Assembly (NCBI GenBank): GCA_951799425.1
Contig: OX637392.1
Coordinates: forward strand, 55,008,093-55,072,092
Direction of reading: 5' to 3'
DNA: 64,000 nt
Origin: Ilex aquifolium
Taxonomy: Eukaryota > Streptophyta > Magnoliopsida > Aquifoliales > Aquifoliaceae
Shown here in pieces: positions 21,591-31,821 of the stretch. Every line of letters starts with the position of its first letter. Position 1 is the stretch's first letter. Under the pieces are notes generated by a model that was given only the letters and a program-made list of their open reading frames with translations, ran no database searches and had not been told where the DNA came from. The translations under genes were made by a program, and so were the position numbers.

Positions 21591-24500
21591 TTAAGTAACA
21601 CATATCAGTCTTGGGTAACAGACACCCATAGCATCAGCATAGAGCTGTTCTTTAATACAGTCAATATCATGAACAAAAACATGGCATCCTTCTCCAGCCT
21701 GAACTCCCTTCTTTGCCAGTAGATCAGCACTCCTGTTAGTTTCCCTCATTTCCTGCATCAACTTGGTCTCTTGGAACTGTCCCAACAGCCACCTGCAATC
21801 ATTAATCAAAGGGCTATAGAGGTGAAGATGTGTATCATGAGTTTGCACCAGCTCGAGGACCAGTCTAGCATCCACACATACTTCCAGCCTTTGTATACCT
21901 TGCTGTCTTGCGGTACTTAGTCCTCTTCTTAAAGCCCACAACTCAGCAGCCAAGCTTGTAGTTATCCCAATTTTCTCGTAAAAACCCACCACCAGCCTTC
22001 CTGTGTTATTACGGATAACTCCACCTGCCCCAGCAGGTCCCGGGTTGCCTTGAGCTGCACCATCCGTGTTCAACTTTACCCAACCAGCTGGCGGGGGCTT
22101 CCAGCCAAGTAATGCTTCAGATCTTAAGGGCCTGGTGATATGACTGTGGAGATGATAAAATTCAGCGGCTCTACCTAAGGCTTGTTGGGTGATTTTCCCT
22201 GTAGGTGTTGTTTTATTGCAAAACACCCACTGGTTTCGGTGGTACCATATACTGGCACAGGTATAAAGAAAAAGAGTTGTCCATGGAATATTTTTTGAGT
22301 GGGTAAGATTGTTAGAAATCCCATTAACTTTTATCCATGTTTCAAGTGACTCATTGAAGGTATGGAGAAGAGTGGTTGGGAACCCCAGATCAGTCCAGAT
22401 CCCTTTGGCAAGGTTACATTTCATCAGAACATGGCTGGTGTCCTCTATTTCATGTTGGCAAAATGGGCAAGTCTGGTCATTCACAACTTTTCGGGAATAC
22501 AACACACTTTTGGTAGCTAGCCTGTTTTGACAAGCTAGCCACAAAAAGTATTGTATCCTTGGACCAGTTAATGTTTTCCAAATCCAACACCATTGTGCCT
22601 CAGTTTTAAATTCACTAGGATAATCCTGTGCTAGCTCATATGCTGACTTAGATTCAAAAATCCCTGAGACCGTAGGACCCCAAGCCCATGTATCCTGCCC
22701 GTCAAGGTGAACCTGAATGGGAATGGCTTTAATTCTTTCAGTTAATTCATGAGGTATAGGATATGGTATACTCTCAAAATCCCAGCCCCCTCCCTGACTA
22801 AGTTTATGTCTTACAGTTTGACACTCCTCTCCCCTTGGAAGTGGCCCCTGAAACATTCTCCTAAGACTACCTTGTCCCACCCAATTATCAAACCAAAAAC
22901 TTGTCGTTTGACCATTACGGACATTCCATTTTATTCCATCATAGAGGAGATTCCTCCCCTCTTTCATGCTTGACCAGACATAAGAATGGGTCTTCCTCTT
23001 TTCATTGCCTTCCCTATCAATGTATTTAGCTTCAAGGGTCTTAGTCCACATTTTATCTCTGTCTTTTAGGAGTCTCCAATTGAGCTTGGCCATGGCAACC
23101 TTGTTCCTCAGCCCCACCTGTTTAAGTCCCAATCCCCCATATTTTTTGGGTTTAGTAACCTGACCCCAATTAACAAGATGCATTTTCCTTCTTTCGTCAG
23201 TTGACCCCCACAAAAAGTTCCTATTTATTTTATCAAGCTCCTCACACACTTTTTTTGGAATTTTCATGGTCTGCATATAGTATTGTGGAATGGCAGAAGT
23301 CACAGAGTTAATCAAAGTTGCCCTACCTGGAAGTGAAAGAAGTTTGGCTTTCCACCCACTCAGTTTATTCCTGACTTTTTCAATAAGGAATTGGAAGTTT
23401 CTAGAAGTGGGTTTTTTATGGAGCAGGGGAACACCTAGATACTTTCCTAGGTCATTAGTAGCAGGAATCCCTAAGATCTCAGTCCATCTTTGGACATCAT
23501 CTGAACCACAATTAGGTGAGAAATATACTTTAGATTTTTGTTCACTTATGCTTTGTCCTGATCTTCGACAAAAATCCTCAAGTGTCTTTTTAATACAATG
23601 GCAGTTCTCATCAGATGTCTCTCCAAACAAGAGGAGGTCATCTGCAAACATCACATGTGAAATTTTAACTCCCCCTCTACCTACCTGAAGGGGTTTCCAG
23701 AGACCCTCCTCCACAGCCCTTTCAATCGAGTAAGATAAGATATTCATGCACATAATGAAGAGATATGGAGACAAGGGGTCACCTTGCCTTACCCCTCTTT
23801 GGGCTTTAGTCCACTCGGTAGGGCTTCCATTCAAAAGCACAGCAAACTGTGTAGATCTAACACATACCATGATGATATTCCTAATTTTTAGGGGGCAGTT
23901 GACTTCTTCTAAGACTTTTTCAAGGAAACTCCATTGCAGTCTGTCATAGGCTTTTTCAAGATCAATTTTAATGGCCATGCTACCATTCTTACCTTTCTTT
24001 TTGGTCATGGTGTGGACAATTTCCTGTGCAATGATTATATTATCAATTCCTTGCCTCCCTGGAACAAAACTGGCTTGCAATGGATGAATAAGCTCACTAA
24101 GTAAGGGCCTCAATCTATTGACAAGAATTTTGGCCAATACTTTGTAGGCTGTATTACATAGACTGATGGGTCTATACTGGTTCAGACTTTGTGGATTCTG
24201 GATCTTAGGGATAAGGCACACAAGGGTTTTAGTAATATCAGCATTGATTGACTCTGTTTCAAAGACTTGCTCAATGAATCTTTTGACATCCTGTCCTACA
24301 GTACTCCACTGTTTCTGGTAGAACACAGCATGAAACCCATCCGGCCCAGGAGCCTTCTTGGGTTTTAACTGCCATACAGCATTTTTAATCTCAGTCATCT
24401 CTGGAGTTCTAATGAGGCTGTCTATGTCAATTTCATTAATGGAATTAATTACAGGCCAAACAAACTCATCATGAAAATCCCTATGTTCATTCTGTGGTGC

Positions 24501-25709
24501 AAAAATATTCCTAAAATATTCGGTCACCATCCTCCTAATGTCCCCCTGTTCTGTGACCAATTCACCCATTCCATTCATTAGTGCTAAAATTTTATTCTTC
24601 CTTCTTCTTGCTAATGTAGATGAATGGAAAAATTGGGTGTTTCTATCTCCTGCTTCTAGCCATTCCACTCTTGATTTGAGTGCCCAGAATTCCTCCTCCT
24701 GCCTTAAAATTATGTGATACTCTTTCCTAAGGTTACACTCAAGGTCCATCAAAAAGGGATTGGGACTCAAACAAATCTGTTTTTGTATTCCTGATAACCT
24801 GGCCAAGACTCTTCTCTTCCTTTTAAAAATATTTCCAAATTCATTTTTATTCCACTCCTTCAAGACCTTAGCAAGATTTCCTAATGAATTGTGTAAGGAT
24901 TCCCCATTTTGCCAACAGTTTTGGATCAGCCCGTCTAAGTCCTTGTGACCAAGCCAAATGGTTTCGAACCTAAAGGGTTTCTCCTGAATTTGGTGTTGGT
25001 TTTCTGTGTTTAAGAGTAGTGGACAGTGGTCAGAGTCAGTGGTAGGTAGATGGGTTACTGTGGTGTTTGGGTATATGTTCAACCATTCCGGATTACACCA
25101 CGCCCTATCGATTCTTTGCATTACCAGTCTGTTAGGTCCCCTAGCATTGGTCCAAGTGAACCTCGGACCCAAGAAGCCTAGGTCCATCATATTACAATGA
25201 TCCATACATTCTTTATACATGGCAGCTTTCCTAAGATTAACAGGTAAACCTCCCATCTTATCCTTGGTTTCAATAATCTCGTTAAAGTCCCCAATAATAA
25301 GCCATGGGAGAGACTGAGCAGCTTCCATAGTTTTAAGGTTATCCCACAAAACTTTCCTGCATTCCAGAATAGGACTAGCATAAATAGCAGAAATAATCCA
25401 AGGAGGATAAGAAGTCACCTCAATACAAGCATGAATCTCCTGCTCCGTCTTCTGGAGTATAGTCACCTGTACTTCCTGTGTGTTCCACAGCATCCATATT
25501 CCCCCCATGAAGCCAATTGGATCAACCCTATAAACACCATCCAGTTGGAAAGAATTACTGATATCAACTGCTCTCTCACCCCCTACCCTTGTTTCGGATA
25601 GAATCACCATAGCTGGCTGGTGGGTTCTGATCATGTCCATGAGTGTTTCTTTAAACCCCATATGCTGGGCACCACGACAATTCCAAAAAAGGACTTTCAT
25701 TTCAGACAT
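21591..25709 (-). CDS. LINE ORF2: endonuclease / reverse transcriptase / RNase H
   Basis: The first ATG is at 25709; the frame upstream opens with a GTG at 25712 that is unlikely to be the start. The product is 1372 residues. The N-terminal apurinic-type endonuclease (about 1-230) has 'FWNCRG', 'ILSETRV', 'IIGDFNEI' and 'TDSDHCPLLL'. The reverse transcriptase has 'KAPGPDGFHAVFYQ', 'YRPISLCNTAYKVLAKIL', 'QGDPLSPYLF' and the catalytic 'FADDLLLF'. A zinc-binding region follows with 'CPFCQHEIEDTSHVLMKC'. The RNase H domain has 'LNTDGAAQGNPGPAGAGG', 'AAELWALRRGL' and 'CVDARLVLELV'. The enzyme nicks the target and copies the LINE RNA at the break. No stop or frameshift interrupts it. Confidence 0.95.
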   Translation of the reverse strand: MSEMKVLFWNCRGAQHMGFKETLMDMIRTHQPAMVILSETRVGGERAVDISNSFQLDGVYRVDPIGFMGGIWMLWNTQEVQVTILQKTEQEIHACIEVTSYPPWIISAIYASPILECRKVLWDNLKTMEAAQSLPWLIIGDFNEIIETKDKMGGLPVNLRKAAMYKECMDHCNMMDLGFLGPRFTWTNARGPNRLVMQRIDRAWCNPEWLNIYPNTTVTHLPTTDSDHCPLLLNTENQHQIQEKPFRFETIWLGHKDLDGLIQNCWQNGESLHNSLGNLAKVLKEWNKNEFGNIFKRKRRVLARLSGIQKQICLSPNPFLMDLECNLRKEYHIILRQEEEFWALKSRVEWLEAGDRNTQFFHSSTLARRRKNKILALMNGMGELVTEQGDIRRMVTEYFRNIFAPQNEHRDFHDEFVWPVINSINEIDIDSLIRTPEMTEIKNAVWQLKPKKAPGPDGFHAVFYQKQWSTVGQDVKRFIEQVFETESINADITKTLVCLIPKIQNPQSLNQYRPISLCNTAYKVLAKILVNRLRPLLSELIHPLQASFVPGRQGIDNIIIAQEIVHTMTKKKGKNGSMAIKIDLEKAYDRLQWSFLEKVLEEVNCPLKIRNIIMVCVRSTQFAVLLNGSPTEWTKAQRGVRQGDPLSPYLFIMCMNILSYSIERAVEEGLWKPLQVGRGGVKISHVMFADDLLLFGETSDENCHCIKKTLEDFCRRSGQSISEQKSKVYFSPNCGSDDVQRWTEILGIPATNDLGKYLGVPLLHKKPTSRNFQFLIEKVRNKLSGWKAKLLSLPGRATLINSVTSAIPQYYMQTMKIPKKVCEELDKINRNFLWGSTDERRKMHLVNWGQVTKPKKYGGLGLKQVGLRNKVAMAKLNWRLLKDRDKMWTKTLEAKYIDREGNEKRKTHSYVWSSMKEGRNLLYDGIKWNVRNGQTTSFWFDNWVGQGSLRRMFQGPLPRGEECQTVRHKLSQGGGWDFESIPYPIPHELTERIKAIPIQVHLDGQDTWAWGPTVSGIFESKSAYELAQDYPSEFKTEAQWCWIWKTLTGPRIQYFLWLACQNRLATKSVLYSRKVVNDQTCPFCQHEIEDTSHVLMKCNLAKGIWTDLGFPTTLLHTFNESLETWIKVNGISNNLTHSKNIPWTTLFLYTCASIWYHRNQWVFCNKTTPTGKITQQALGRAAEFYHLHSHITRPLRSEALLGWKPPPAGWVKLNTDGAAQGNPGPAGAGGVIRNNTGRLVVGFYEKIGITTSLAAELWALRRGLSTARQQGIQRLEVCVDARLVLELVQTHDTHLHLYSPLINDCRWLLGQFQETKLMQEMRETNRSADLLAKKGVQAGEGCHVFVHDIDCIKEQLYADAMGVCYPRLICVT

Positions 25710-27912
25710 CACCTGGGATTGGCCTATCCTGGCCCTTGCTTACTTTGCCCTCTCCGATTACAGTGTTGACTGCCTCCCGGCTGGATCCATTCCCCCCTTC
25801 TTCTTTGAGTTCCAATTGGAGCCTATTTCCAATTTGTACCTCCTCACTCCAACTCCCCACATCAGAGATCCCTTGGCGAGAACGTACATTTTTTGAAGTC
25901 CCTTTGGACTGTAAGCCAAGAGTACTTTGCCTATGTGCCCTAGTAACTTGTTTCCTGTTGGAACGTCTCCTAGTTGGATTGCCTCTGTTAATCTTCCCAA
26001 CTTTTCTACCTCTTTCTTCATCACTTGATCCACTACCTGAATGGGAGGTCCAAAATTCCATTTCCCTGACCGCTGATGTCTCCTCGAGATCCATCCCCTC
26101 GCCTTTTCCATTCATTCCTTGTATAGTTCCATTATCACCTCCCAGGCCCTCCTTATTTCTGGTTCGTACCAACCCCACAGATGTTTGGGATCCCAGATCG
26201 ACGATCTGATCGTGCCCTGGTCCATTTGTATCTCCTAGTTCCTGAACTTGAGTAACCATGGGCATGGTGCCTCTAATGGGTTCATAAACCTGGGGATACT
26301 TGAAAAGTGGCTTCTTTGGTATTCCATCATTCCTTTCTTTCTTTTTCTCAATCAGTTGTTGTTCCTTCATTACATCTGTAACCTTTCCATCAGAGTCTGA
26401 TTGGACTCTTCGGTTGATTTCCATTCCTGTTCCTTCTAGTTCCTCACTCTCCTTATTTTGTTCCATCCCAACCAGAAATTCGGTCACCTCTGCTTTTCCT
26501 TTCTTTTTCTCCCTCGCAAGTCGTGTCTTCCTTTGGTTCTCACGAAGTTGCTCTTCTACAGAAGAAAGACAGATGTTTTGTATCTGTTTTTTCTGATAAA
26601 CCACCGTTTGACGTGCTTGACTCTCTTTCTTACCATTATTGCTTTGTCCAACATTTTCTTTGCCAGCTGGGTCAGCCACCTTGACCAGTGGGTTTGCCAG
26701 TTGTCTTGTCCCAATTGGTCCAAATGGCATCCTTCTTTGACCCCCCTGTTTCTCATGGCTTCCATCAGCCCTCTGTGTTCTCTTCTCCGGCGTAAGGTTC
26801 GTCGGTCGTGCAATGGCATTGCTCTTATCCGAAGCACCCTGTATTCCATTGTTTGGTAAACCTCTCCCCTTGTTTCGCCTCGGGTACCTCACCAGCGTCC
26901 ATTCCCCATACTGCTCCCCTTTTCCTTCCCCTGTTTTCCTCACCTCCTCACCTTCGGTTATTCTTTCCGCCATATTCCGTTCACCCCCAATCCCCTCTTT
27001 AGCATTCGTTTCCTCCTGCACCTTATTCACCTCTCCATTCGGTAATGTAGGGCAGTAGGCTATACGGTGACCTAACAACCCACAATTAAAACATAAATCC
27101 CCAATTCCTTCATACAACACAGCAAAACTTACTCTTCCAATCTTCATACTGGAGACGAGCGGTCGCTTAAGATCTATCTGGACACAGATTCTAGCAAACC
27201 TCCCCCTCTCCTTCTTAGAGGTGTGTGTGTCTATCCTCAGCAATCTTCCCAGCTTATTCCCCACCTTTTGGAGGATCAACGGGTCATAATATTCCACTGG
27301 AAGCTCGGGAATCCTTACCCATACTGCTGTAGTGGTGACGGTTGCTTGAGACGGTTTAAATTCAGCCTCCCATTTCCGCACTGAGATAAACTGCCTGTTA
27401 ATGAAGAAAGGGCCTTCATGTAAAGCCTTCACATAATCTCCCTCTGTGGCAAACTTAACCATATAATAGTCAAAACCCAAGTCCAGGACATCCATAGCTC
27501 CAGCCGGGTTCAGAATGTTCTTGAATCTGGATGAGAACTGGAAAAAACCCATCACTTTCCCAAATGGTTTCACAATGACTGCTCTATACCATGGTGACCT
27601 AATTCTTCTTTTCTCTTCTTTAGATAAACGGATGTGTACCCTTGCTGGCGTATCCTCCTCCTCTTCCTCATCTGACTGTAGATCCTCCTCATTGTAATCC
27701 TTTACATATCTTACATCTTGTCCAGTGGGATGGGTGAGCACTGAATCTCTATAGGATGCCCTATTACTGTTGGCCGCTGCCTCATGAAATCCCCCATTCC
27801 CTGGCCCACAATCCATGGTTGTTCCATCCTTAACCTTCTTGGTGCTTCGTTCCAAATAGTCTTCCTCCTCACCCGATCTCTCCGTTGAACTTTCAGGCAC
27901 GTCCACGTCCAT
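25702..27912 (-). CDS. LINE ORF1: DUF4283 RNA-binding protein with zinc knuckle
   Basis: I chose the ATG at 27912 because it has a strong context (AAGGCGATGG); an in-frame ATG at 28056 would add a hydrophobic, AT-rich stretch unlike the rest. The product has 736 residues. After an acidic N-terminus (with EEEEEED) comes a DUF4283 domain, about residues 95-240 ('SRFKNILNPAGAMDVLDLGF', 'AVWVRIPELPVEYYD'), then a CCHC knuckle 'CFNCGLLGHRIAYC'. The rest is charged and probably disordered. This is the usual first protein of plant L1 elements; it binds the element's RNA. Its TGA overlaps the ORF2 start in ATGTCTGA. Confidence 0.9.
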   Translation of the reverse strand: MDVDVPESSTERSGEEEDYLERSTKKVKDGTTMDCGPGNGGFHEAAANSNRASYRDSVLTHPTGQDVRYVKDYNEEDLQSDEEEEEDTPARVHIRLSKEEKRRIRSPWYRAVIVKPFGKVMGFFQFSSRFKNILNPAGAMDVLDLGFDYYMVKFATEGDYVKALHEGPFFINRQFISVRKWEAEFKPSQATVTTTAVWVRIPELPVEYYDPLILQKVGNKLGRLLRIDTHTSKKERGRFARICVQIDLKRPLVSSMKIGRVSFAVLYEGIGDLCFNCGLLGHRIAYCPTLPNGEVNKVQEETNAKEGIGGERNMAERITEGEEVRKTGEGKGEQYGEWTLVRYPRRNKGRGLPNNGIQGASDKSNAIARPTNLTPEKRTQRADGSHEKQGGQRRMPFGPIGTRQLANPLVKVADPAGKENVGQSNNGKKESQARQTVVYQKKQIQNICLSSVEEQLRENQRKTRLAREKKKGKAEVTEFLVGMEQNKESEELEGTGMEINRRVQSDSDGKVTDVMKEQQLIEKKKERNDGIPKKPLFKYPQVYEPIRGTMPMVTQVQELGDTNGPGHDQIVDLGSQTSVGLVRTRNKEGLGGDNGTIQGMNGKGEGMDLEETSAVREMEFWTSHSGSGSSDEERGRKVGKINRGNPTRRRSNRKQVTRAHRQSTLGLQSKGTSKNVRSRQGISDVGSWSEEVQIGNRLQLELKEEGGNGSSREAVNTVIGEGKVSKGQDRPIPGDV

Positions 27913-27940
27913 CGCCTTTTGTTCTGTGAATAAGAGAGGC

Positions 27941-29020
27941 GGGAAAGGACAAGAGTAGAGAGAAAAAATTATAAAATATTTATACAAGTTAGTAGGGTGA
28001 TATTGTAACAAAAAAAGTATCACTATAGCAAAAAATATTTTAGAATATCTGCACATATTTTATTGGTGCGTGATTTTGTCTTTAATTAACTAAATTTTAA
28101 CTATTTTAGAATTTTACATATTCTATTGAATATACTCTAAGTCTAGAAATGTTAATAGATTTCACAAATTAAATATGAATTTTCACTTATTTCATCAAAT
28201 AGTCACTCACTTTTGTTACATGTTTCTTTATATATCTACATAATTCGAATCAAATCGGATACTAGTATATCTAGATTTGAAGTTACAAAAGCTTATATAA
28301 CGGATCTTGATTCAAGCAATACTCAAAAATATCATTTCGAATACAAAATTTGGTGTTAACACATTGTTTTAGGTACCTAAAAAATAAAAATATTACAGAA
28401 ATGTTTCAAAAAATAGAATGAAAATAGATAAAATATTTGATTAATCAAAATATATCAAAAATATTTAGAAATACCTCAAAAAATTCTAAAAATAATAATG
28501 GAAACATACATAAACATCTAAAAATATTTCAAAACACCTCAAAATACCTTAATTAATTAATTTTGATCTCTTTGATAGCAGAAATGTTTTGGCCGATTCG
28601 ACTGTTTTGAAATAAAAATTTTATTATTTCATACATCTCTGATTATTCAATTTTAAATTTCAATCAAAATCTAATCTAGTTACGTACAGTCTAAACCTTG
28701 ATGAAAAATGACCCGACCCTAATTTTTGGGATCGGCAGGCGGGCGGGCTACCCGGGCCATGGCCACCGTCAAAAGGCAGGATGATAATATTTAGGAAGAT
28801 TAGTGGAACCCACCAATAGGTTTTTTGTTTTTGGTTTTTTGGACTTTGGTGGTGGAACCAAAGTCCTGACCAAAGCACACTATTTCAAAATTGGCGGCTT
28901 TTGTTCTATTCTTTTAAGCAGCTGTACCTGTACACTCCTGCAAAAAGTAATGCTGTTTTTCGATTTAATTTAATATATTTTTTAATTAATTGTAGATCTC
29001 AGTAAATATTTAAACTTGAG
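27941..29020. other. Intergenic stretch upstream of LINE
   Basis: AT-rich up to about 28640, then a GC-richer patch (28720-28770, with CCCGGG). No gene or terminal repeat recognised. The LINE's 5' end may lie within the first hundred bases. Confidence 0.5.
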
Positions 29021-29329
29021 TAAGGCTGAAAATTGAGTCGAATTATTCGGGTTCGACTTAAATTTTGTTTAAATAGAATTTGAATCGAGTTCGAGCTTGA
29101 ATAATTTTAGATTAATTTAAAAAATGAGCCTAAAAAGCTTGGCTTGTTTATGTGTAAAATAGTCGAGTTACTCGGGTTCGGTTTAACTTCGACTTGTTTT
29201 GGGCTTTGGCTCGGGTTCGACTTATTTTCTAAAAGAATTGAACTTAAACAATTTTTTAGACTCGTTTAAAAAAATAAGATCGACAGGCTCGACTCAAAGT
29301 AGTAAAGTTCGGCTCGATTATCGACCCTA
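29021..29329. mobile_element. hAT-type MITE (GATAATCGAG family), copy 2, 309 bp
   Basis: Left end TAAGGCTGAAAATTGAGTCG, right end CTCGATTATCGACCCTA. Target duplication AACTTGAG (29013-29020) against AACTTGAA (29330-29337), 7 of 8 bases. The interior has 'gggttcgactta' and 'aggctcgactcaaa' in opposite directions. Confidence 0.8.
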
Positions 29330-29336
29330 AACTTGA

Positions 29337-29515
29337 ATAATGTTATTGTGACCTAAAAATTTAACATAATTTGTTGATCTAATATTGTGACTTCATTTAA
29401 CTATTGAATTAAAATCAAGTTCTAATGTTTAATGAGACCCACGATTAATCTAATAATTATAGTGAATTAGGTCCGTAAATTAGGTCAAAAAATTCAATTC
29501 TAATAGCATTGCTCT
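29337..29515. mobile_element. Small MITE (AATGCTATTAG family), copy 1
   Basis: Ends 'aataatgttattgtgaccta' and 'taatagcattgctcttg' are inverted versions of each other. A second copy in the reverse direction is at 57546-57722. It abuts the hAT-type MITE, which may have landed at its edge. Superfamily not assigned. Confidence 0.55.
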
Positions 29516-29725
29516 TGAAACTTTGTGTTAATCTAATAGTTATAATAAAAATATATTATTCAGTCAATAAATTAAATCAAATTTTAATTTAATTTAAGAG
29601 TCTATTTTATACCCTAGAAATGAATGCAAATTTAATGCAGAGTATAGTGTCACCTCTTACCTTTATATCCTGAATTTAAATAAATAAAAAAAAAAACAAA
29701 CAAACAAACGTGCACAAACACAAAA

Positions 29726-30416
29726 TCTATATAATAAAGTAGCTTACAATTCAAATCTCAAAAGATAAACAAAATGACTTTTGCTATTCGCGGTTGAGAT
29801 CGCTTTAAATTTTACTTTAAAGTTAATCTAACGGCTAATATTAACACCCTAAATTTAATAGGAAAAATAGGTCACTAATGGTGTGTTTGGAATGATTTTT
29901 GAAAAGTACTTCTATAAATTATTTCTCATAAGTACTTTAAAAAAAATAATAGTGTTTGAAACCGCTCTACCACTACCTCTACCGCCACCACCCCCCCCAC
30001 CGCCACTACAGCCGTCGCCACCACCACTGCCGTCGCCACCGCCACCACCACACCCACTACCACCACCGCCACCGCCACCATAACCACCACCGCCACCGTC
30101 GCCGTCACCGCTACTATCACCACCACCACCGCCGCCGCCGTCACCATCGCCACCACCACCGTTACCATCACCGTCGCCGCTACCGTCCTCGCCGCCACAA
30201 CCACTGTCACCACGGTCATTGTCACCCATTACAACCATCACCGTCTCCTATCACCACCACTACCGCCCACCACCTCTCACACCCCACTACAAACTGATAC
30301 TTAAATTTTTTTCTCTCTTCTCTATGTTTGTAATTTGATTTTGGATATGAATACAAATATGTTTATTGTTTACCATTTTTTATCACATTGTGCCATCAGG
30401 CACAGGCAATAACTAG
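29726..30416 (+). mobile_element. Non-autonomous Helitron, copy 1 of tandem pair
   Basis: Starts TCTATATAATAAAGTAGC. Ends with the hairpin GTGCC-ATCA-GGCAC, then AGGCAATAACTAG, followed by T. Flanks are A and T as expected for Helitron insertion without target duplication. The core (29970-30290) is made of CAC/GCC triplets that create spurious His- or Gly-rich frames. No Rep/helicase is encoded. Four bases (TAAA) separate it from the next copy. Confidence 0.85.
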
Positions 30417-30420
30417 TAAA

Positions 30421-30986
30421 TCTATATAATAAAATAGCTTACAATTCAAATTTCAAAAGATAAACAAAATGACTTTTGCTATTCGCGGTTGAGATCATTT
30501 TAAATTTTATTTTAAAGTTAATCTAACGGCTAATATTAACACTCTAAATTTAATAGGAAAAATAGGGCCCCTGAGGGTGTGTTTGGAATGATTTTTTAAA
30601 AGTACTTCTAGAAATTATTTCTCATAAATACTTTAAAAAAAATAATAATAGTGTTTGAAATCGTCCCACCACCACCTCCACCACCACCACTGCCGTCGTC
30701 GTCGCCGCCACCACCCCACCACCGCCACCGTTACCACCGTCACCATCACCACCGCCACCATCACCGCCGTCGCCACCACCACCACGGTCATTGTCACCCA
30801 CCACAACCATCACCGTCTCCTACTACCACCACTGTCGCCCACTACCTCTCACCCCACTATAAACCGATGTTTAAATTCATTTATCTCTTCTCTATGTTTG
30901 TGATTTAATTTTGGATATGAATAGAAATATATTTATTGTTTATTATTTTTTATTACATTGTGCCTTCAGGCACAGACAATAACTAG
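30421..30986 (+). mobile_element. Non-autonomous Helitron, copy 2 of tandem pair
   Basis: Starts TCTATATAATAAAATAGC and ends with hairpin GTGCCT-TC-AGGCAC, then AGACAATAACTAG followed by TAAA. It is collinear with copy 1 outside the core; the CAC/GCC triplet core (30660-30850) is shorter, about 190 bp. Confidence 0.85.
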
Positions 30987-30990
30987 TAAA

Positions 30991-31234
30991 TTTATAATAT
31001 AAAACATAACAGACTTCAATAAATTCATCCGATGATCTCAAATAAACTCATCTAACGGCCACCAACATCCTTCTCAAAACTATTCACATTCCACAGTGCA
31101 CAAATTACTTTAATAAATAAATAAATAAGTCAATGAGTTTGCAACTTCTTTAAAAAATTTCAATTTGTCCCACAGCCCATTCTTTTTCTCCAACCCTCCC
31201 CTTCCATTTCATCAACATCATCCCCCAATTTCTC
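30991..31234. other. Short intergenic stretch
   Basis: No gene recognised; contains (AATA)n near 31110-31127. Confidence 0.45.
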
Positions 31235-31440
31235 TTTTTTTTTTTATTTAACGGTCAGAGGTGTTTGAATCAGCTTATATAGACCTCGACTAATTTTTTT
31301 TCTCGATCTGATCAAAAAGAGGTCATTCACGTTGGGACTAGAATATTCATGAACGATAGATTCCTTATAACCAAGTTTCGAATTCAAAACGTCTGCGTTT
31401 ACAACTCATCTTTATTACCACTTAAACTATCATTGGCGTT
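31235..31440 (-). mobile_element. tRNA-derived SINE, family A, copy 5
   Basis: T run at 31235-31245, body 'ttcacgttgggactagaata', B-box region 'aagtttcgaattcaaaacgt' and A-box region 'attaccacttaaactatc' (plus strand). Minus-strand element of about 205 bp. Confidence 0.75.
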
Positions 31441-31565
31441 CTAATTTATCTCTCTCTTTCTCTCTGCGAGTGCGTCGATCAGGCATCTAATGTTTCTCGC
31501 TCACTTGCTCTTCTTGTCCTGAACACCACCTCTTCATTGATTGACCACGTTATATTTATCTTTAA

Positions 31566-31821
31566 TGTTAATAGTATTTTTAATCCCTAAAGTATATTAG
31601 TTTTGTCACTTTGATCCTCAATGTATAAAATTTTATTAATTTAATTTCTAAAGTATTCAATTCGTGTTGAATGATCCCTACATAGACGAGCCGTTAGTTA
31701 TTGACGAAAATGATTACGTTGATCATGTGATATCGTCTAAAAGAATGACACGTGGTTATTTCTGTTAAAAACTCAAACCGACAAAATTAGCATATTTGAA
31801 TGACCGTAAATACTATTAACC
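31566..31821. mobile_element. MITE (GGTTAATAG..CCCTAAAGTAT family), copy 1
   Basis: Left end TGTTAATAGTATTTTTAATC, right end GTAAATACTATTAACC. The subterminal text 'ccctaaagtat' and 'aagtattcaattcgtgtt' is shared with the fuller copy at 44325-44659. No coding sequence. Target duplication not recognised. Confidence 0.65.

Larger units (their letters stand above)
21556..27940 (-). mobile_element. Plant L1-type LINE with both ORFs open
   Basis: Reads on the minus strand: ORF1, an 8-base overlap, ORF2, a 3' untranslated region of only about 20 bases and a poly(A) tail (T run 21556-21568). The 5' boundary is not certain; it may extend past 27940. A candidate imperfect target duplication is the GA-rich text left of the tail ('gggaaagagatagagagat', 21537-21554) against 'gggaaaggacaagagtagag' near 27941. 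Intact frames argue for a recent insertion. Domain order (endonuclease, reverse transcriptase, zinc-binding region, RNase H) is that of plant L1-clade elements. Confidence 0.9.

Noticed and set aside
25758-26859. Several 100-150 codon frames opposite LINE ORF1
   Set aside because: Shadows of ORF1 on the other strand or frame, with no recognisable domain.
29912-30297. Gly-, Val- and His-rich frames on both strands
   Set aside because: Artefacts of the CAC/GCC repeat core of the Helitron; present in several frames at once.
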